Origin: Bacillota bacterium
Lineage (GTDB): Bacteria > Bacillota > Clostridia > Oscillospirales > Ruminococcaceae
DNA: 64,000 nt
Direction: 5' to 3'
NCBI GenBank assembly: GCA_023418925.1
Contig: JAEZYS010000005.1
Location: 1-64,000, forward strand
Shown: positions 5,844 through 14,609 of the stretch, piece by piece
Position numbering within the stretch: position 1 is the stretch's first letter
Layout: each line of letters begins with the position of its first letter
Position numbers and translations under genes: made by a program
The notes under the pieces: model-generated
Seen by the model: the letters and a program-made list of their open reading frames with translations, nothing else
What the model was told of the DNA's origin: nothing
The model's database searches: none

Positions 5844-8366
5844 TTATGCAGTAACAACCTTGCTGTCAGCCTGAAGACCAAGCTTTTCAACTGCATTTTC
5901 ACGCATCTTGTATTTGAGTATCTTTCCTGCTGCATTCATTGGGAATGAATCAACAAAGTCAACATATTTAGGAACTTTATGCTTTGCCATACGGGAAAGA
6001 ACAAAATCCTTGATTTCCTGTTCGGAAGAAGTTTCGCCATCTTTAAGGATTATGCATGCCATGATTTCTTCGCCGTACTGGATATCAGGAATACCTATAA
6101 CCTGAACATCCTTCACCTTAGGGTTTGTATAGAGGAATTCCTCGATTTCCTTTGGATAGATGTTTTCACCGCCACGGATAATCATATCCTTGATACGTCC
6201 TGTAATCTTAAAGTTGCCTTCAGGAGTACGTCTTGCAAGGTCACCTGTATGGAGCCAGCCATCGCTGTCAATTGCAGCAGCTGTAGCTTCAGGCATTTTG
6301 TAGTAGCCCTTCATGATATTGTAACCTCTTGCGCAGATTTCACCGTCAACATTATCGCCCACTTCTTCACCTGTTTCAGGGTCAATAATCTTAGTTTCAA
6401 CTGCAAACATAGCTCCGCCGACTGTATTAAGACGTGTTTCAATTGAGTCTGTGGTTTTGCTCATTGTTATAGCAGGGCTTGATTCAGTCTGACCGTATGT
6501 AATGCAGATTTCAGACATATTCATTTTGTTCAGTACTTCATCCATAACCTTTACAGGACATGGAGAACCAGCCATGATACCTGTTCTCATGTGTGAAAAA
6601 TCAGTTTTCTCAAAGTTTTCATTCTCAAGCATAGCAATAAACATTGTAGGAACACCCTGGAATGCAGTAATCTGTTCCTTGTTTATGCAGTTAAGTGACT
6701 TTCTTGGTGAGAATGCAGGGATAGGACACATTGTTGTACCATGTGTAACAGCTGCAGTCATCGCAAGAACCATACCAAAGCAATGGAACATAGGAACCTG
6801 AATCATCATCTTGTCAACATTAGAAAGATCCATGCAGTCACCGATAGCCTTACCATTGTTGACTACGTTGTAATGAGTGAGCATAACACCCTTAGGGAAG
6901 CCTGTTGTTCCTGATGTATACTGCATATTGCAGACATCATGTTTATCAATTGTTTTTCTTCTCTGCTCTACTTCAGACATCTTTACCTTTTCTGCAAGAT
7001 TATTTGCATCATCCCATGTATAGCAGCCAGGCTGTCTACTGTCTGTTGTAATAATATTCTTGAGGAATGGCAGTCTTTCAGAGCAGAGTTCTCCAGGCTT
7101 GCATTCAGCAAGTTCAGGACAAAGCTCCTTTATTATTTCAATGTAGTTTGAATCCTTATGACCGTCGATCATAACAAGTGTATGAGTATCGGACTGTTTG
7201 AAGAGGTATTCAGCCTCATGAATCTTGTAAGCTGTGTTTACTGTAACAAGGACAGCGCCAATCTTTGTTGTTGCCCAGAAAGTAATGTACCAGGCAGGGA
7301 CATTTGTTGCCCATATAGCAACATGGTCACCCTTCTTTACTCCCATTGCAATAAGTGCTCTTGCAAAAGTATCAACATCATCCCTGAACTGTGGGTAAGT
7401 TCTGGTATAATCAAGTTCTGTATATCTGAAAGCATACTGGTTAGGGAATTCCTCACATATCCTGTCAAGAACGTCAGGGAATGTGTAATCAATAAGCCTG
7501 TTTTTTGGCCATACATACTTTCCTGTTTTACTCTGATTGTCCTGAAGGGCATGCTTATGCCTTTTTATGTATGGTTGCATAAAGTTTGCATATTGAGGGA
7601 ATACAATACCTGCATCACAAAGTTCTCTTGCCCAGCGCTTAACCCATTCAAGAGAAACATAACCATCATAACCAATGCTTCTAAGGGCATCAATCATAGC
7701 CTTTACAGGGAGACTGCCTTGTCCCATGAGGGTGTAGCAAACTTTGTCATCCTTTATTACACTATCCTTGATGTGAGTATACTTTATATATGAGTCAAGA
7801 TTTGCAACTGTCTCCATAGGAGTCTCGCTTGCATATCTGTAAGGGTGGTTCATATCCCACAATGCAGCAACTGAACGGCTTCCTACTGCGTCAAGAACCT
7901 TTCTAAGACGCTTTGTATCTGCATAGACACCATTCGTTTCTACCAGAAGTGTTACTGTAGAAGCCTCTGCCTTTACAGCAAGTTCTTTCAGAATTTCAAT
8001 AATATAATCATCGTCAACCTCACCGTCAGCCCAAGGCTTAAGGTCAGCAAGTACTCTTACAAAAGGCGTTTCCATCTTTTCTGCAAGTGCAATATATTGT
8101 GTTATTTCCTGAATATTTGCATCGTGATTTTCCTTATATTTTAGGCAGCATCCTGATGAGAAACACGGGAGTTCAAGACGTAAATCTTCTAGTTTCTTCT
8201 TTGTAGCAGGGAGTTGTGCCTCTGTAAAGGGACGAGCATTGACAGCATATATATCCTCGCCCAGTCCTCGAATTTCAATTCCGTCAAAGCCAAGATCCTT
8301 TGCCATGGAATAAATATCAGTCCATGAGAAATCAGGGCATGCAAGTGTGGAAAAGCTAATTTTCAT
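5844..8366 (-). CDS. Fusion of a sugar isomerase/epimerase-like TIM barrel with an AMP-binding acyl-CoA synthetase
   Basis: The 840-residue protein has two domains. Residues 1 to about 265 form an AP-endonuclease-2/xylose-isomerase-like TIM barrel, with likely metal ligands in LLVETNG, LWDMNH, YTHIKD and VSLEWVKRW. Residues from about 285 on form a full ANL adenylate-forming enzyme: YTSGTTGFPKGVMLTHYN (P-loop), TYGQTESSP (A5), GWLHTGDLA (A7), GRIKDMIIRGGENIYP (A8) and a C-terminal lysine in GKILKYKMRE. The second half should activate a carboxylic acid to its CoA thioester, probably a medium or long fatty acid; the substrate is not readable from motifs. The first half's substrate is unknown. 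It is a single gene with its own terminator, transcribed away from the polyamine operon. Confidence 0.85.
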   Translation of the reverse strand: MKISFSTLACPDFSWTDIYSMAKDLGFDGIEIRGLGEDIYAVNARPFTEAQLPATKKKLEDLRLELPCFSSGCCLKYKENHDANIQEITQYIALAEKMETPFVRVLADLKPWADGEVDDDYIIEILKELAVKAEASTVTLLVETNGVYADTKRLRKVLDAVGSRSVAALWDMNHPYRYASETPMETVANLDSYIKYTHIKDSVIKDDKVCYTLMGQGSLPVKAMIDALRSIGYDGYVSLEWVKRWARELCDAGIVFPQYANFMQPYIKRHKHALQDNQSKTGKYVWPKNRLIDYTFPDVLDRICEEFPNQYAFRYTELDYTRTYPQFRDDVDTFARALIAMGVKKGDHVAIWATNVPAWYITFWATTKIGAVLVTVNTAYKIHEAEYLFKQSDTHTLVMIDGHKDSNYIEIIKELCPELAECKPGELCSERLPFLKNIITTDSRQPGCYTWDDANNLAEKVKMSEVEQRRKTIDKHDVCNMQYTSGTTGFPKGVMLTHYNVVNNGKAIGDCMDLSNVDKMMIQVPMFHCFGMVLAMTAAVTHGTTMCPIPAFSPRKSLNCINKEQITAFQGVPTMFIAMLENENFEKTDFSHMRTGIMAGSPCPVKVMDEVLNKMNMSEICITYGQTESSPAITMSKTTDSIETRLNTVGGAMFAVETKIIDPETGEEVGDNVDGEICARGYNIMKGYYKMPEATAAAIDSDGWLHTGDLARRTPEGNFKITGRIKDMIIRGGENIYPKEIEEFLYTNPKVKDVQVIGIPDIQYGEEIMACIILKDGETSSEQEIKDFVLSRMAKHKVPKYVDFVDSFPMNAAGKILKYKMRENAVEKLGLQADSKVVTA

Positions 8367-8620
8367 TTTGTGAACGTCCTTTCATAAAGATGATATTCTG
8401 AAAATATGTATAACATAATAAAAACATAACAAACAATAGTATAGCATACAGGTAAATTTTTTGCAATGATTTTTTAAATTAATAAAGGGTAATTGAAAGA
8501 ACTTGTGGAAAAGCTTTTATGTGATATATCAAAAAAATAGGAGTATATTGAAGTATTTCAGAGCATTTAAAAGAATATAAAATAAATTCAACAGATATGA
8601 CAGAAATTTGATTAAATCTA
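8367..8620. other. AT-rich divergent intergenic region
   Basis: This stretch, with the next 80 bases, separates the divergent fusion gene (minus) and polyamine operon (plus). It is very AT-rich and holds no ORF of note. AAAGGACG directly upstream of the minus-strand start is that gene's ribosome binding site. The plus-strand promoter lies just to the right. No clear hairpin or riboswitch was seen. Confidence 0.5.
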
Positions 8621-8649
8621 TTGACTTTTAAACATATTTATCGTATTAT
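8621..8649 (+). promoter_or_regulatory. Sigma-A promoter of the polyamine operon
   Basis: TTGACT (8621-8626) and TATTAT (8644-8649) are separated by exactly 17 bases. Transcription would start near 8656, giving a short leader before speD. Confidence 0.75.
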
Positions 8650-8704
8650 TCAATGTGTGTATTTATGCACAAAATTATAGTGTGAAAGGAACGTGAGGAT
8701 AGGG

Positions 8705-9508
8705 TTGAACGAAAAGCTAAAATTATATGGCTTCAATAACCTTACAAAAACACTGAGCTTTAATATTTATGATATTTGCTATGCTAAAAGTGCCCGTGAG
8801 CAGCAGGATTATATAAAGTACATTGATGAACAGTATAACTCTGACCGTCTCACAAAAATACTTTGTGACGTTACTGAAATGATAGGTGCCCATGTTCTGA
8901 ATATTTCAAGGCAGGATTATGAGCCGCAGGGCGCATCGGCAACTCTGCTTATATCGGAGGAACACCTTTCCAACGAAGAGATTGATGAATCCTGTAACAT
9001 GAGGATTGCACCTTTTGTTGAAAAGGAAAGTATTGCAGGACACCTTGACAAAAGCCATCTGACAGTTCATACCTACCCTGAATTTCACCCTGAAAATGCA
9101 ATAACAACTTTCAGAGTTGATATTGATGTTTCAACTTGCGGAAAGATTACTCCGCTTAAATGCCTGGATTATCTTATCGGCAGTTTTGATTCAGATATTA
9201 TGACAATAGATTACCGTGTACGAGGTTTCACAAGGGATCAGCATGGTAAAAAGCTGTTTATGGATCATGACATCACATCAATTCAGAATTATATAAACAA
9301 TGATATTCTTGAAAAGTATGATGCTATTGATGTCAATGTTTATCAGTCAAATATCTTCCATACAAAAATGATGATTAAGGAGATTTTCCTCCAGAATTAT
9401 CTTTTCAATACTGACACTTATGAGCTCGCACCTAAACGTCGCCTTGAAATCAATGATGCTCTTAGAAGAGAAATGATTGAGATATTCAGCGGCATGAATA
9501 TTTATTAG
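8705..9508 (+). CDS. speD: S-adenosylmethionine decarboxylase proenzyme
   Basis: This is the E. coli-type SpeD (about 264 residues in E. coli, 267 here). It decarboxylates SAM to supply the aminopropyl group for spermidine. The strongly conserved KSHLTVHTYPE segment contains the Lys-Ser self-cleavage site; the serine (residue 117 here) becomes the pyruvoyl group. STCGKITPLK and TIDYRVRGFTRD are also family signatures. A TTG start at 8705 with GAGG six bases upstream fits both the ribosome binding site and the E. coli N-terminus (KKLKLHGFNN versus EKLKLYGFNN). A GTG at 8693 would add four residues but sits only two bases from its AAAGGA. First gene of the spe operon. Confidence 0.93.
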   Translation: MNEKLKLYGFNNLTKTLSFNIYDICYAKSAREQQDYIKYIDEQYNSDRLTKILCDVTEMIGAHVLNISRQDYEPQGASATLLISEEHLSNEEIDESCNMRIAPFVEKESIAGHLDKSHLTVHTYPEFHPENAITTFRVDIDVSTCGKITPLKCLDYLIGSFDSDIMTIDYRVRGFTRDQHGKKLFMDHDITSIQNYINNDILEKYDAIDVNVYQSNIFHTKMMIKEIFLQNYLFNTDTYELAPKRRLEINDALRREMIEIFSGMNIY

Positions 9509-9511
9509 GAT

Positions 9512-9580
9512 GCTGATTAAAGCTGATTAATTTGGAGCAGGGGAAACTACTGCTCGCCAGAATTGATTTAATCAGCGCTT
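9512..9580 (+). other. Structured spacer between speD and the decarboxylase gene
   Basis: The nonamer GCTGATTAA occurs twice in a row (9512-9520 and 9522-9530). Either copy can pair with TTAATCAGC at 9568-9576. Inside this arm, AATTTGG faces CCAGAATT, and AGCAG (9536-9540) pairs with CTGCT (9550-9554). The result is a stacked hairpin with two alternative outer stems. There is no T-run, so a transcription terminator is doubtful. It ends about 15 bases before the next ribosome binding site and could act on translation or RNA processing. Confidence 0.5.
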
Positions 9581-9604
9581 TCTTAACAGTAAAGGGTGAT
9601 GAAA

Positions 9605-11056
9605 ATGTCAGATCAGAGCAAAGCACCTGTCTATGAGGCGCTTATAAAATATAAGGACGCACGAATTGTTCCTTTTGATGTTCCTGGGCATAAGCATGGA
9701 AAGGGAAACCCTGAACTTACAGAGTTTCTTGGCAAGACATGCATGTCTGTTGATGTAAATTCAATGAAGCCGCTTGATAACCTCTGCCATCCTGTTTCCG
9801 TTATTAAGGAAGCAGAAACGCTTGCGGCGGAAGCTTTCGGAGCGGCGCACTGCTTTTTTATGGTGAACGGTACAACCTCTGCTGTACAATCTATGATTCT
9901 GTCTGTATGCAAGGCAGGGGACAAGATTATTATGCCTAGAAATGTTCACAGAAGTGCAATCAACTCGCTTATTATCAGCGGGGTATTACCTGTGTATGTA
10001 AATCCGGGCGTAGATTCAAGACTTGGGATACCTCTCGGCATGAGTGTGTCAGAGATTGAAAAGGCAATAAAAGCTTATCCTGATGCCAAAGCTGTTTTTG
10101 TAAATAACCCTACCTATTATGGAATATGTTCTGACCTGAAAGCAATTGTCAGGATAGCACATGAACATAACATGGCAGTTCTTGCTGATGAAGCACATGG
10201 AACTCACTTTTATTTTGGAGAAAATATGCCAGTTTCAGCAATGGCTGCAGGGGCTGACCTTGCAGCTGTTTCCATGCATAAAACGGGGGGCTCTCTTACC
10301 CAGAGCAGCATTCTGCTTGTTGGAAAGAATGCAAAGATAACAGAGGGTCACATCAGAGCTGTTATAAACCTTACCCAGACAACAAGCGGTTCGTATCTTC
10401 TTTTATCCTCACTTGATATATCAAGGAGAAACCTAGCTTTAAGAGGCAAGGAAATGATTGCGAAAGTAGTTGAAACGGCAGAGTATGCAAGGCAGGAAAT
10501 CCGCAGGATAGGCGGGTATTATGCATATTCTGAAGAACTTGTCAACGGCGATGATATATTTGCATTTGATACTACAAAGCTTTCAGTTTTTACGCGTGAC
10601 ATAGGTCTTGCTGGAATTGAAGTTTATGATTATCTCCGAGATTGCTATGATATACAGATTGAATTTGGCGATATTGGCAATATACTTGCGATAATTTCAC
10701 AGGGTGATATGTGGAAGGACATTGAAAGACTTGTTTCTGCACTTTCCGAAATCAAGAGAAGATTTAGCAAGGATAAGAGCGGAATGTTTGACCATGAATA
10801 TATTAATCCTGATGTTTGTGTTTCACCGCAGGAAGCTTTTTATGGCGAGCAGGTTTCCCTTCCGATAGATGAAACAGCAGGCAGGATAAGCAGTGAATTT
10901 GTAATGTGCTATCCTCCTGGCATACCTATTGTAGCACCTGGTGAGCTGATTACAGAAGATATCCTCAACTATATCCGTTACTCAAAGGACAGAGGATGTT
11001 TTATGACAGGTACAGAAGATATGGATATCGAGAAAATAAAAGTTTTGTGCAGATAA
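9605..11056 (+). CDS. speA: Orn/Lys/Arg decarboxylase family enzyme, probably arginine decarboxylase
   Basis: This fold-I PLP enzyme of about 483 residues is of the short Bacillus SpeA type. Landmarks are FDVPGHKHGKG near the N-terminus, NGTTSAVQ, NNPTYYGICSDL, ADEAHGTHFYFG (the Asp contacts the PLP ring nitrogen) and SMHKTGGSLTQSS, whose lysine forms the internal aldimine. The C-terminal domain ends CYPPGIPIVAPGE. Sequence alone does not separate arginine from lysine or ornithine as substrate; the adjacent agmatinase gene makes arginine to agmatine by far the best reading. The ATG at 9605, nine bases after AAAGG, is preferred over the overlapping GTG/ATG at 9596/9599. Confidence 0.88.
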   Translation: MSDQSKAPVYEALIKYKDARIVPFDVPGHKHGKGNPELTEFLGKTCMSVDVNSMKPLDNLCHPVSVIKEAETLAAEAFGAAHCFFMVNGTTSAVQSMILSVCKAGDKIIMPRNVHRSAINSLIISGVLPVYVNPGVDSRLGIPLGMSVSEIEKAIKAYPDAKAVFVNNPTYYGICSDLKAIVRIAHEHNMAVLADEAHGTHFYFGENMPVSAMAAGADLAAVSMHKTGGSLTQSSILLVGKNAKITEGHIRAVINLTQTTSGSYLLLSSLDISRRNLALRGKEMIAKVVETAEYARQEIRRIGGYYAYSEELVNGDDIFAFDTTKLSVFTRDIGLAGIEVYDYLRDCYDIQIEFGDIGNILAIISQGDMWKDIERLVSALSEIKRRFSKDKSGMFDHEYINPDVCVSPQEAFYGEQVSLPIDETAGRISSEFVMCYPPGIPIVAPGELITEDILNYIRYSKDRGCFMTGTEDMDIEKIKVLCR

Positions 11057-11079
11057 TGAAATTTCAGGGAGGGATTGCA

Positions 11080-11928
11080 ATGGAATTATGGTTTACTGAA
11101 ATGCATAGTGAGAATGTGAAATTCTCCATAAGAGTAAACAAACAGCTTTATAGTGAACAGAGTGAGTATCAGAGAATTGATATTTTTGAAAGCCCTGAAT
11201 TCGGCAGATTTCTTACACTTGACGGGCTTATGATGTTAACTGAAAAGGACGAGTTCATTTATCATGAAATGATTACCCATGTTGCAATGGCAAGCAATCC
11301 TGACATAAAATCAGTTCTTGTTATAGGAGCAGGCGATGGTGGAACAATAAGAGAACTTACCCGATATAGCTCTATTGAAAATATTGACCTTGTTGAAATA
11401 GACGAAAGAGTTGTTGAGGTTTGTAAGGAATACATTCCACAGACAGCTTGTAAACTTGGTGACAGCCGTGTCGATATATATTTTGAGGATGGACTTAAAT
11501 TTGTAAGGACAAAGCAGAACTGCTATGACCTTATTATTGTTGACAGCACCGATCCGTTCGGACCTGGTGAGGGGCTATTTACAAGTGAGTTTTATGGTAA
11601 CTGCTACAATGCACTTGCTGAAAATGGTATTCTTGTAAATCAGCATGAAAGTCCGTATTACAATGAAGATGCAAAGGCTATGCAGAGGGCACACAAACGT
11701 ATTAGAGAATTCTTTGATATTTGCAGGGTTTATCAGGCACATATTCCGACTTATCCGTCTGGACACTGGCTCTTTGGCTTTGCTTCAAAAAATGTTGATC
11801 CGCTTAAAGCTGACCTTGAAAAATGGAACAGTCTTGGTATTCATACTGGTTATTATAATACCGAACTTCACAAGGGCTGCTTTGCTGTCCCTAATTATGT
11901 AAAGGAGTTACTTAGCAATGCAGACTGA
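11080..11928 (+). CDS. speE: Spermidine synthase (putrescine aminopropyltransferase)
   Basis: The 282-residue protein transfers the aminopropyl group of decarboxylated SAM to putrescine. The methyltransferase-like core has VLVIGAGDGGTIREL (decarboxylated-SAM binding), VEIDERVVEVC, and DLIIVDSTDPFGPGEGLF carrying the catalytic aspartates. QTACKLGDSRVDIYFEDG lies between. AGGGAGGGA precedes the ATG at 11080. An in-frame start further upstream would overlap speA and lacks support. It follows speA by 23 bases and overlaps speB by 11. Confidence 0.94.
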   Translation: MELWFTEMHSENVKFSIRVNKQLYSEQSEYQRIDIFESPEFGRFLTLDGLMMLTEKDEFIYHEMITHVAMASNPDIKSVLVIGAGDGGTIRELTRYSSIENIDLVEIDERVVEVCKEYIPQTACKLGDSRVDIYFEDGLKFVRTKQNCYDLIIVDSTDPFGPGEGLFTSEFYGNCYNALAENGILVNQHESPYYNEDAKAMQRAHKRIREFFDICRVYQAHIPTYPSGHWLFGFASKNVDPLKADLEKWNSLGIHTGYYNTELHKGCFAVPNYVKELLSNAD

Positions 11929-12766
11929 GAGAAATGCATTTATCGGCTGTGATTCTGATTACGATAAATCAGACATTGTTATTTTTGGCGCACCATTTGA
12001 CAGCACAACATCATATCGTCCCGGAACACGTTTCGGCAGCAAGGCTATAAGAGCTGAAAGCTTTGGAATAGAAACATATTCACCTTATCAGGATAAGGAT
12101 CTGCTTGATTATGATATATTTGATGCTGGGGATATTGAACTATGTTTAGGGTCTTCTGACCTTGCACTTAAACAGATTGAGAATATGACCGATGAAATTC
12201 TTGCTGACGGCAAAATTCCGTTTATGCTTGGTGGGGAACATCTTGTCACTTTAGGAGCATTCAGGTCGATTTACAGAAAGTATAATGATATTTGCATTAT
12301 ACAGTTCGATGCTCATGCGGACCTCAGAGAAAATTATCTTGAAGTTAAGAATTCTCATGCTTGTGTAATGAGAAGATGTCACGATATTATCGGTGACGGA
12401 AGAATATATCAGTTTGGCATCCGGAGCGGCGACCGTGATGAATTTGAGTTTGCAAAAACACACACCTGCATGAATAAGTTCAATCTCGACGGGCTTGATG
12501 AGTGTATCAAGGCTCTTAAAGATAAGAAAGTATATCTTACAATAGATCTTGATGTTCTTGATCCGTCTGTATTCCCGGGAACGGGTACACCTGAACATGG
12601 CGGTGTTACATTTGAAGAGCTGAGAAATGCTCTTATGAAGCTGAAAGGACTTAATATTGTAGGTCTTGACATGAATGAACTTTCTCCGCCTTATGACCAG
12701 AGTGGAGTTTCAACTGCCGCTGCGTGCAAGCTGTTGAGAGAGTTACTTCTTATGATGTCCGAATAG
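11918..12766 (+). CDS. speB: Agmatinase
   Basis: A ureohydrolase of 282 residues that converts agmatine to putrescine and urea. The binuclear manganese site is readable: GGEHLVT, the DAHADLR motif and DLDVLDPSVFPGTGTPEHGG. The arginase-family ending ELSPPYDQSGVSTAAAC is also present. Its start lies inside the end of speE, indicating translational coupling. It completes an arginine to agmatine to putrescine to spermidine route within one operon. Confidence 0.94.
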   Translation: MQTERNAFIGCDSDYDKSDIVIFGAPFDSTTSYRPGTRFGSKAIRAESFGIETYSPYQDKDLLDYDIFDAGDIELCLGSSDLALKQIENMTDEILADGKIPFMLGGEHLVTLGAFRSIYRKYNDICIIQFDAHADLRENYLEVKNSHACVMRRCHDIIGDGRIYQFGIRSGDRDEFEFAKTHTCMNKFNLDGLDECIKALKDKKVYLTIDLDVLDPSVFPGTGTPEHGGVTFEELRNALMKLKGLNIVGLDMNELSPPYDQSGVSTAAACKLLRELLLMMSE

Positions 12767-12917
12767 TCATTGTGTAGTGCCAATACATTTTAACTGCCTG
12801 AAAGATATATATTAATTCTGACAATACTACTGATGAAACAGAGAGATAACAGAATTTTTTATCATTCAAAGATTAACACTATACATTTGACAAGTAATAG
12901 AAAGGAGCATTTATTTT

Positions 12918-14042
12918 ATGCTTATATTGGATGAACTAAGAGTTGAACTCGAGGGTTATCGTAAGGATATGAAGGAACTTTATAGTATTCTTGATATTGA
13001 GAAATGCCAGAATCAGATAAAGGAGCTTCAGGAGGAATCTGCAAAGGATGGTTTTTGGGACGACCTTGAAAATTCTCATAAAGTCATGCAGATAATTAAG
13101 AGAAATGAAGAAACTATAAAAAGTTATAATGATCTTAACAACCGTCTTGAGGACACGCTTACAATGATTGAGCTTTCAATGGAAGATGAAGAGGATGAAG
13201 CTATAGTTGCTGACATCAAAAAGGACGCAGATTCATTTAAGAATAACTTGCAGACAATCAAGCTTTCTACTCTCCTCACAGGTGAATTTGACAGCAGAAA
13301 TGCTATTCTTACATTCCATGCCGGTGCAGGCGGAACAGAAGCTCAGGACTGGGCTGAAATGCTGTTCAGAATGTATAACAGATGGGGCGAACGACATAAC
13401 TTCAAGGTTACAACGCTTGACTATCTTGACGGTGATGAAGCGGGTCTTAAATCAGCTTCAATCCTTGTTGAAGGCTTGAATGCATATGGTTTTCTCAAAT
13501 CCGAAATGGGTGTTCACAGACTTGTAAGAATATCTCCTTTTGACAGTTCTGGACGTCGTCATACATCTTTCTCTTCTCTTGAAGTTATGCCTGAAATCGG
13601 CGATGCAGATCATAACATAGAAATTCGTCCTGAAGACCTTGAAATAGACTTTTACCGTGCAAGCGGTGCAGGTGGTCAGAAAGTAAACAAGACATCATCT
13701 GCTGTAAGACTTACACATATACCTACAGGTATTGTTGTTTCATGTCAGACACAGCGTTCACAGTATCAGAACAAGGACTATGCTATGAAAATGCTTATGT
13801 CAAAGCTTGTTGAAATCAAGGAAAGAGAACATCTCGACAAGATTGAAGATATTAAGGGCGTACAGAAGGATATAGCATGGGGTGCACAGATTCGTTCATA
13901 TGTATTCATGCCGTATACTCTTGCAAAAGATCACAGAACAAACTTTGAAAACGGAAACATAAATGCTGTAATGGATGGTGACCTTGATGGTTTTATAAAT
14001 GCCTATCTGACAGCGCTTTCTCATGGAGATATTCACAAGTAG
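12918..14042 (+). CDS. prfB: Peptide chain release factor 2
   Basis: Class I release factor for UGA and UAA, 374 residues. Domain 2 has the SPF anticodon-like tripeptide (RISPFDSSGRRHTSFSS), and domain 3 has the GGQ loop (ASGAGGQKVNKTSSAVRL). The reading frame is continuous from the first ATG. Where many bacteria carry an in-frame UGA with a programmed +1 frameshift near codon 25, this gene reads SILDIEKCQ without interruption, so RF2 autoregulation by frameshifting is absent. AAAGGAG precedes the start. It follows speB by 150 bases and ends at a strong terminator. Confidence 0.96.
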   Translation: MLILDELRVELEGYRKDMKELYSILDIEKCQNQIKELQEESAKDGFWDDLENSHKVMQIIKRNEETIKSYNDLNNRLEDTLTMIELSMEDEEDEAIVADIKKDADSFKNNLQTIKLSTLLTGEFDSRNAILTFHAGAGGTEAQDWAEMLFRMYNRWGERHNFKVTTLDYLDGDEAGLKSASILVEGLNAYGFLKSEMGVHRLVRISPFDSSGRRHTSFSSLEVMPEIGDADHNIEIRPEDLEIDFYRASGAGGQKVNKTSSAVRLTHIPTGIVVSCQTQRSQYQNKDYAMKMLMSKLVEIKEREHLDKIEDIKGVQKDIAWGAQIRSYVFMPYTLAKDHRTNFENGNINAVMDGDLDGFINAYLTALSHGDIHK

Positions 14043-14045
14043 TAA

Positions 14046-14082
14046 AAAGCGGTTAAGACCAATTCTTAACCGCTTTATTTTT
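14046..14082. terminator. Bidirectional terminator between prfB and the FMN-binding gene
   Basis: AAAGCGGTTAAGA (14046-14058) pairs perfectly with TCTTAACCGCTTT (14064-14076) around a 5-base loop. It is followed by ATTTTTTAT on the plus strand and by a T-run on the minus strand. It lies between two converging genes. Confidence 0.9.
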
Positions 14083-14474
14083 TATGTTAATGCATCCACA
14101 ACAGCTGCTTTTATTGCAACACTTGAACATGTTGCTCCGGAAACTATGTCAACATCAATTTTTTGTTGTTCTACAATATCAGTTGCAATACGTTCCGCAG
14201 GCTGCCCTTTTCCGTTACGATGCTCAAGCAGAACTATATTTTCAATTTTATGATCCTTTACTGTTACCTCTACTTTGACATAAACAAGACCTAAGTCACT
14301 TTCACCTACATAGTTGCCATCTTCAATTGCAGATATATCAACCTCATGAACATCTGCATTGCGGGTTTTTTGCATAGTGCTTAAAAAAATAAAGAGAAAT
14401 AATCCAACTATTAAAATAAGTATTACTAAAAATACAATCAGAATGCGAGATGATTTTTTCTTAACGTTACTCAT
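14082..14474 (-). CDS. Membrane-anchored FMN-binding domain protein
   Basis: The 130 residues begin with a lysine-rich stretch and one strong transmembrane segment (about 11-33). An extracytoplasmic FMN-binding domain of the RnfG/NqrC type follows. It ends DIVSGATCSSVAIKAAVVDAL, containing the SGAT motif whose threonine carries covalently attached FMN in this family. Flavinylation needs an ApbE-type transferase, which is not in the window. It is a short one-domain version. A role in extracytoplasmic electron transfer is likely; the partner is unknown. Confidence 0.85.
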   Translation of the reverse strand: MSNVKKKSSRILIVFLVILILIVGLFLFIFLSTMQKTRNADVHEVDISAIEDGNYVGESDLGLVYVKVEVTVKDHKIENIVLLEHRNGKGQPAERIATDIVEQQKIDVDIVSGATCSSVAIKAAVVDALT

Positions 14475-14562
14475 ATGTCAACCTCCAAGTATAAATAATA
14501 TGATATTATATAATGTATCATATTATTGTTAACAAATATAAGCGATAATATTAAAATAATAA

Positions 14563-14605
14563 AAATAGTGCATTATAGTAAATTATCTACTGTAATGCAC
14601 TATTT
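14563..14605 (-). terminator. Terminator of metK
   Basis: AAATAGTGCATTA (14563-14575) pairs with TAATGCACTATTT (14593-14605). It lies right after the metK stop on the minus strand, and the A-rich upstream plus-strand sequence supplies a T-run. Confidence 0.8.
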
Positions 14606-14609
14606 TATA

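Noticed and set aside
7158..7793. 211-residue plus-strand reading frame
   Set aside because: It is antisense to the well-supported isomerase/acyl-CoA synthetase gene and has no recognisable domain or good ribosome binding site.
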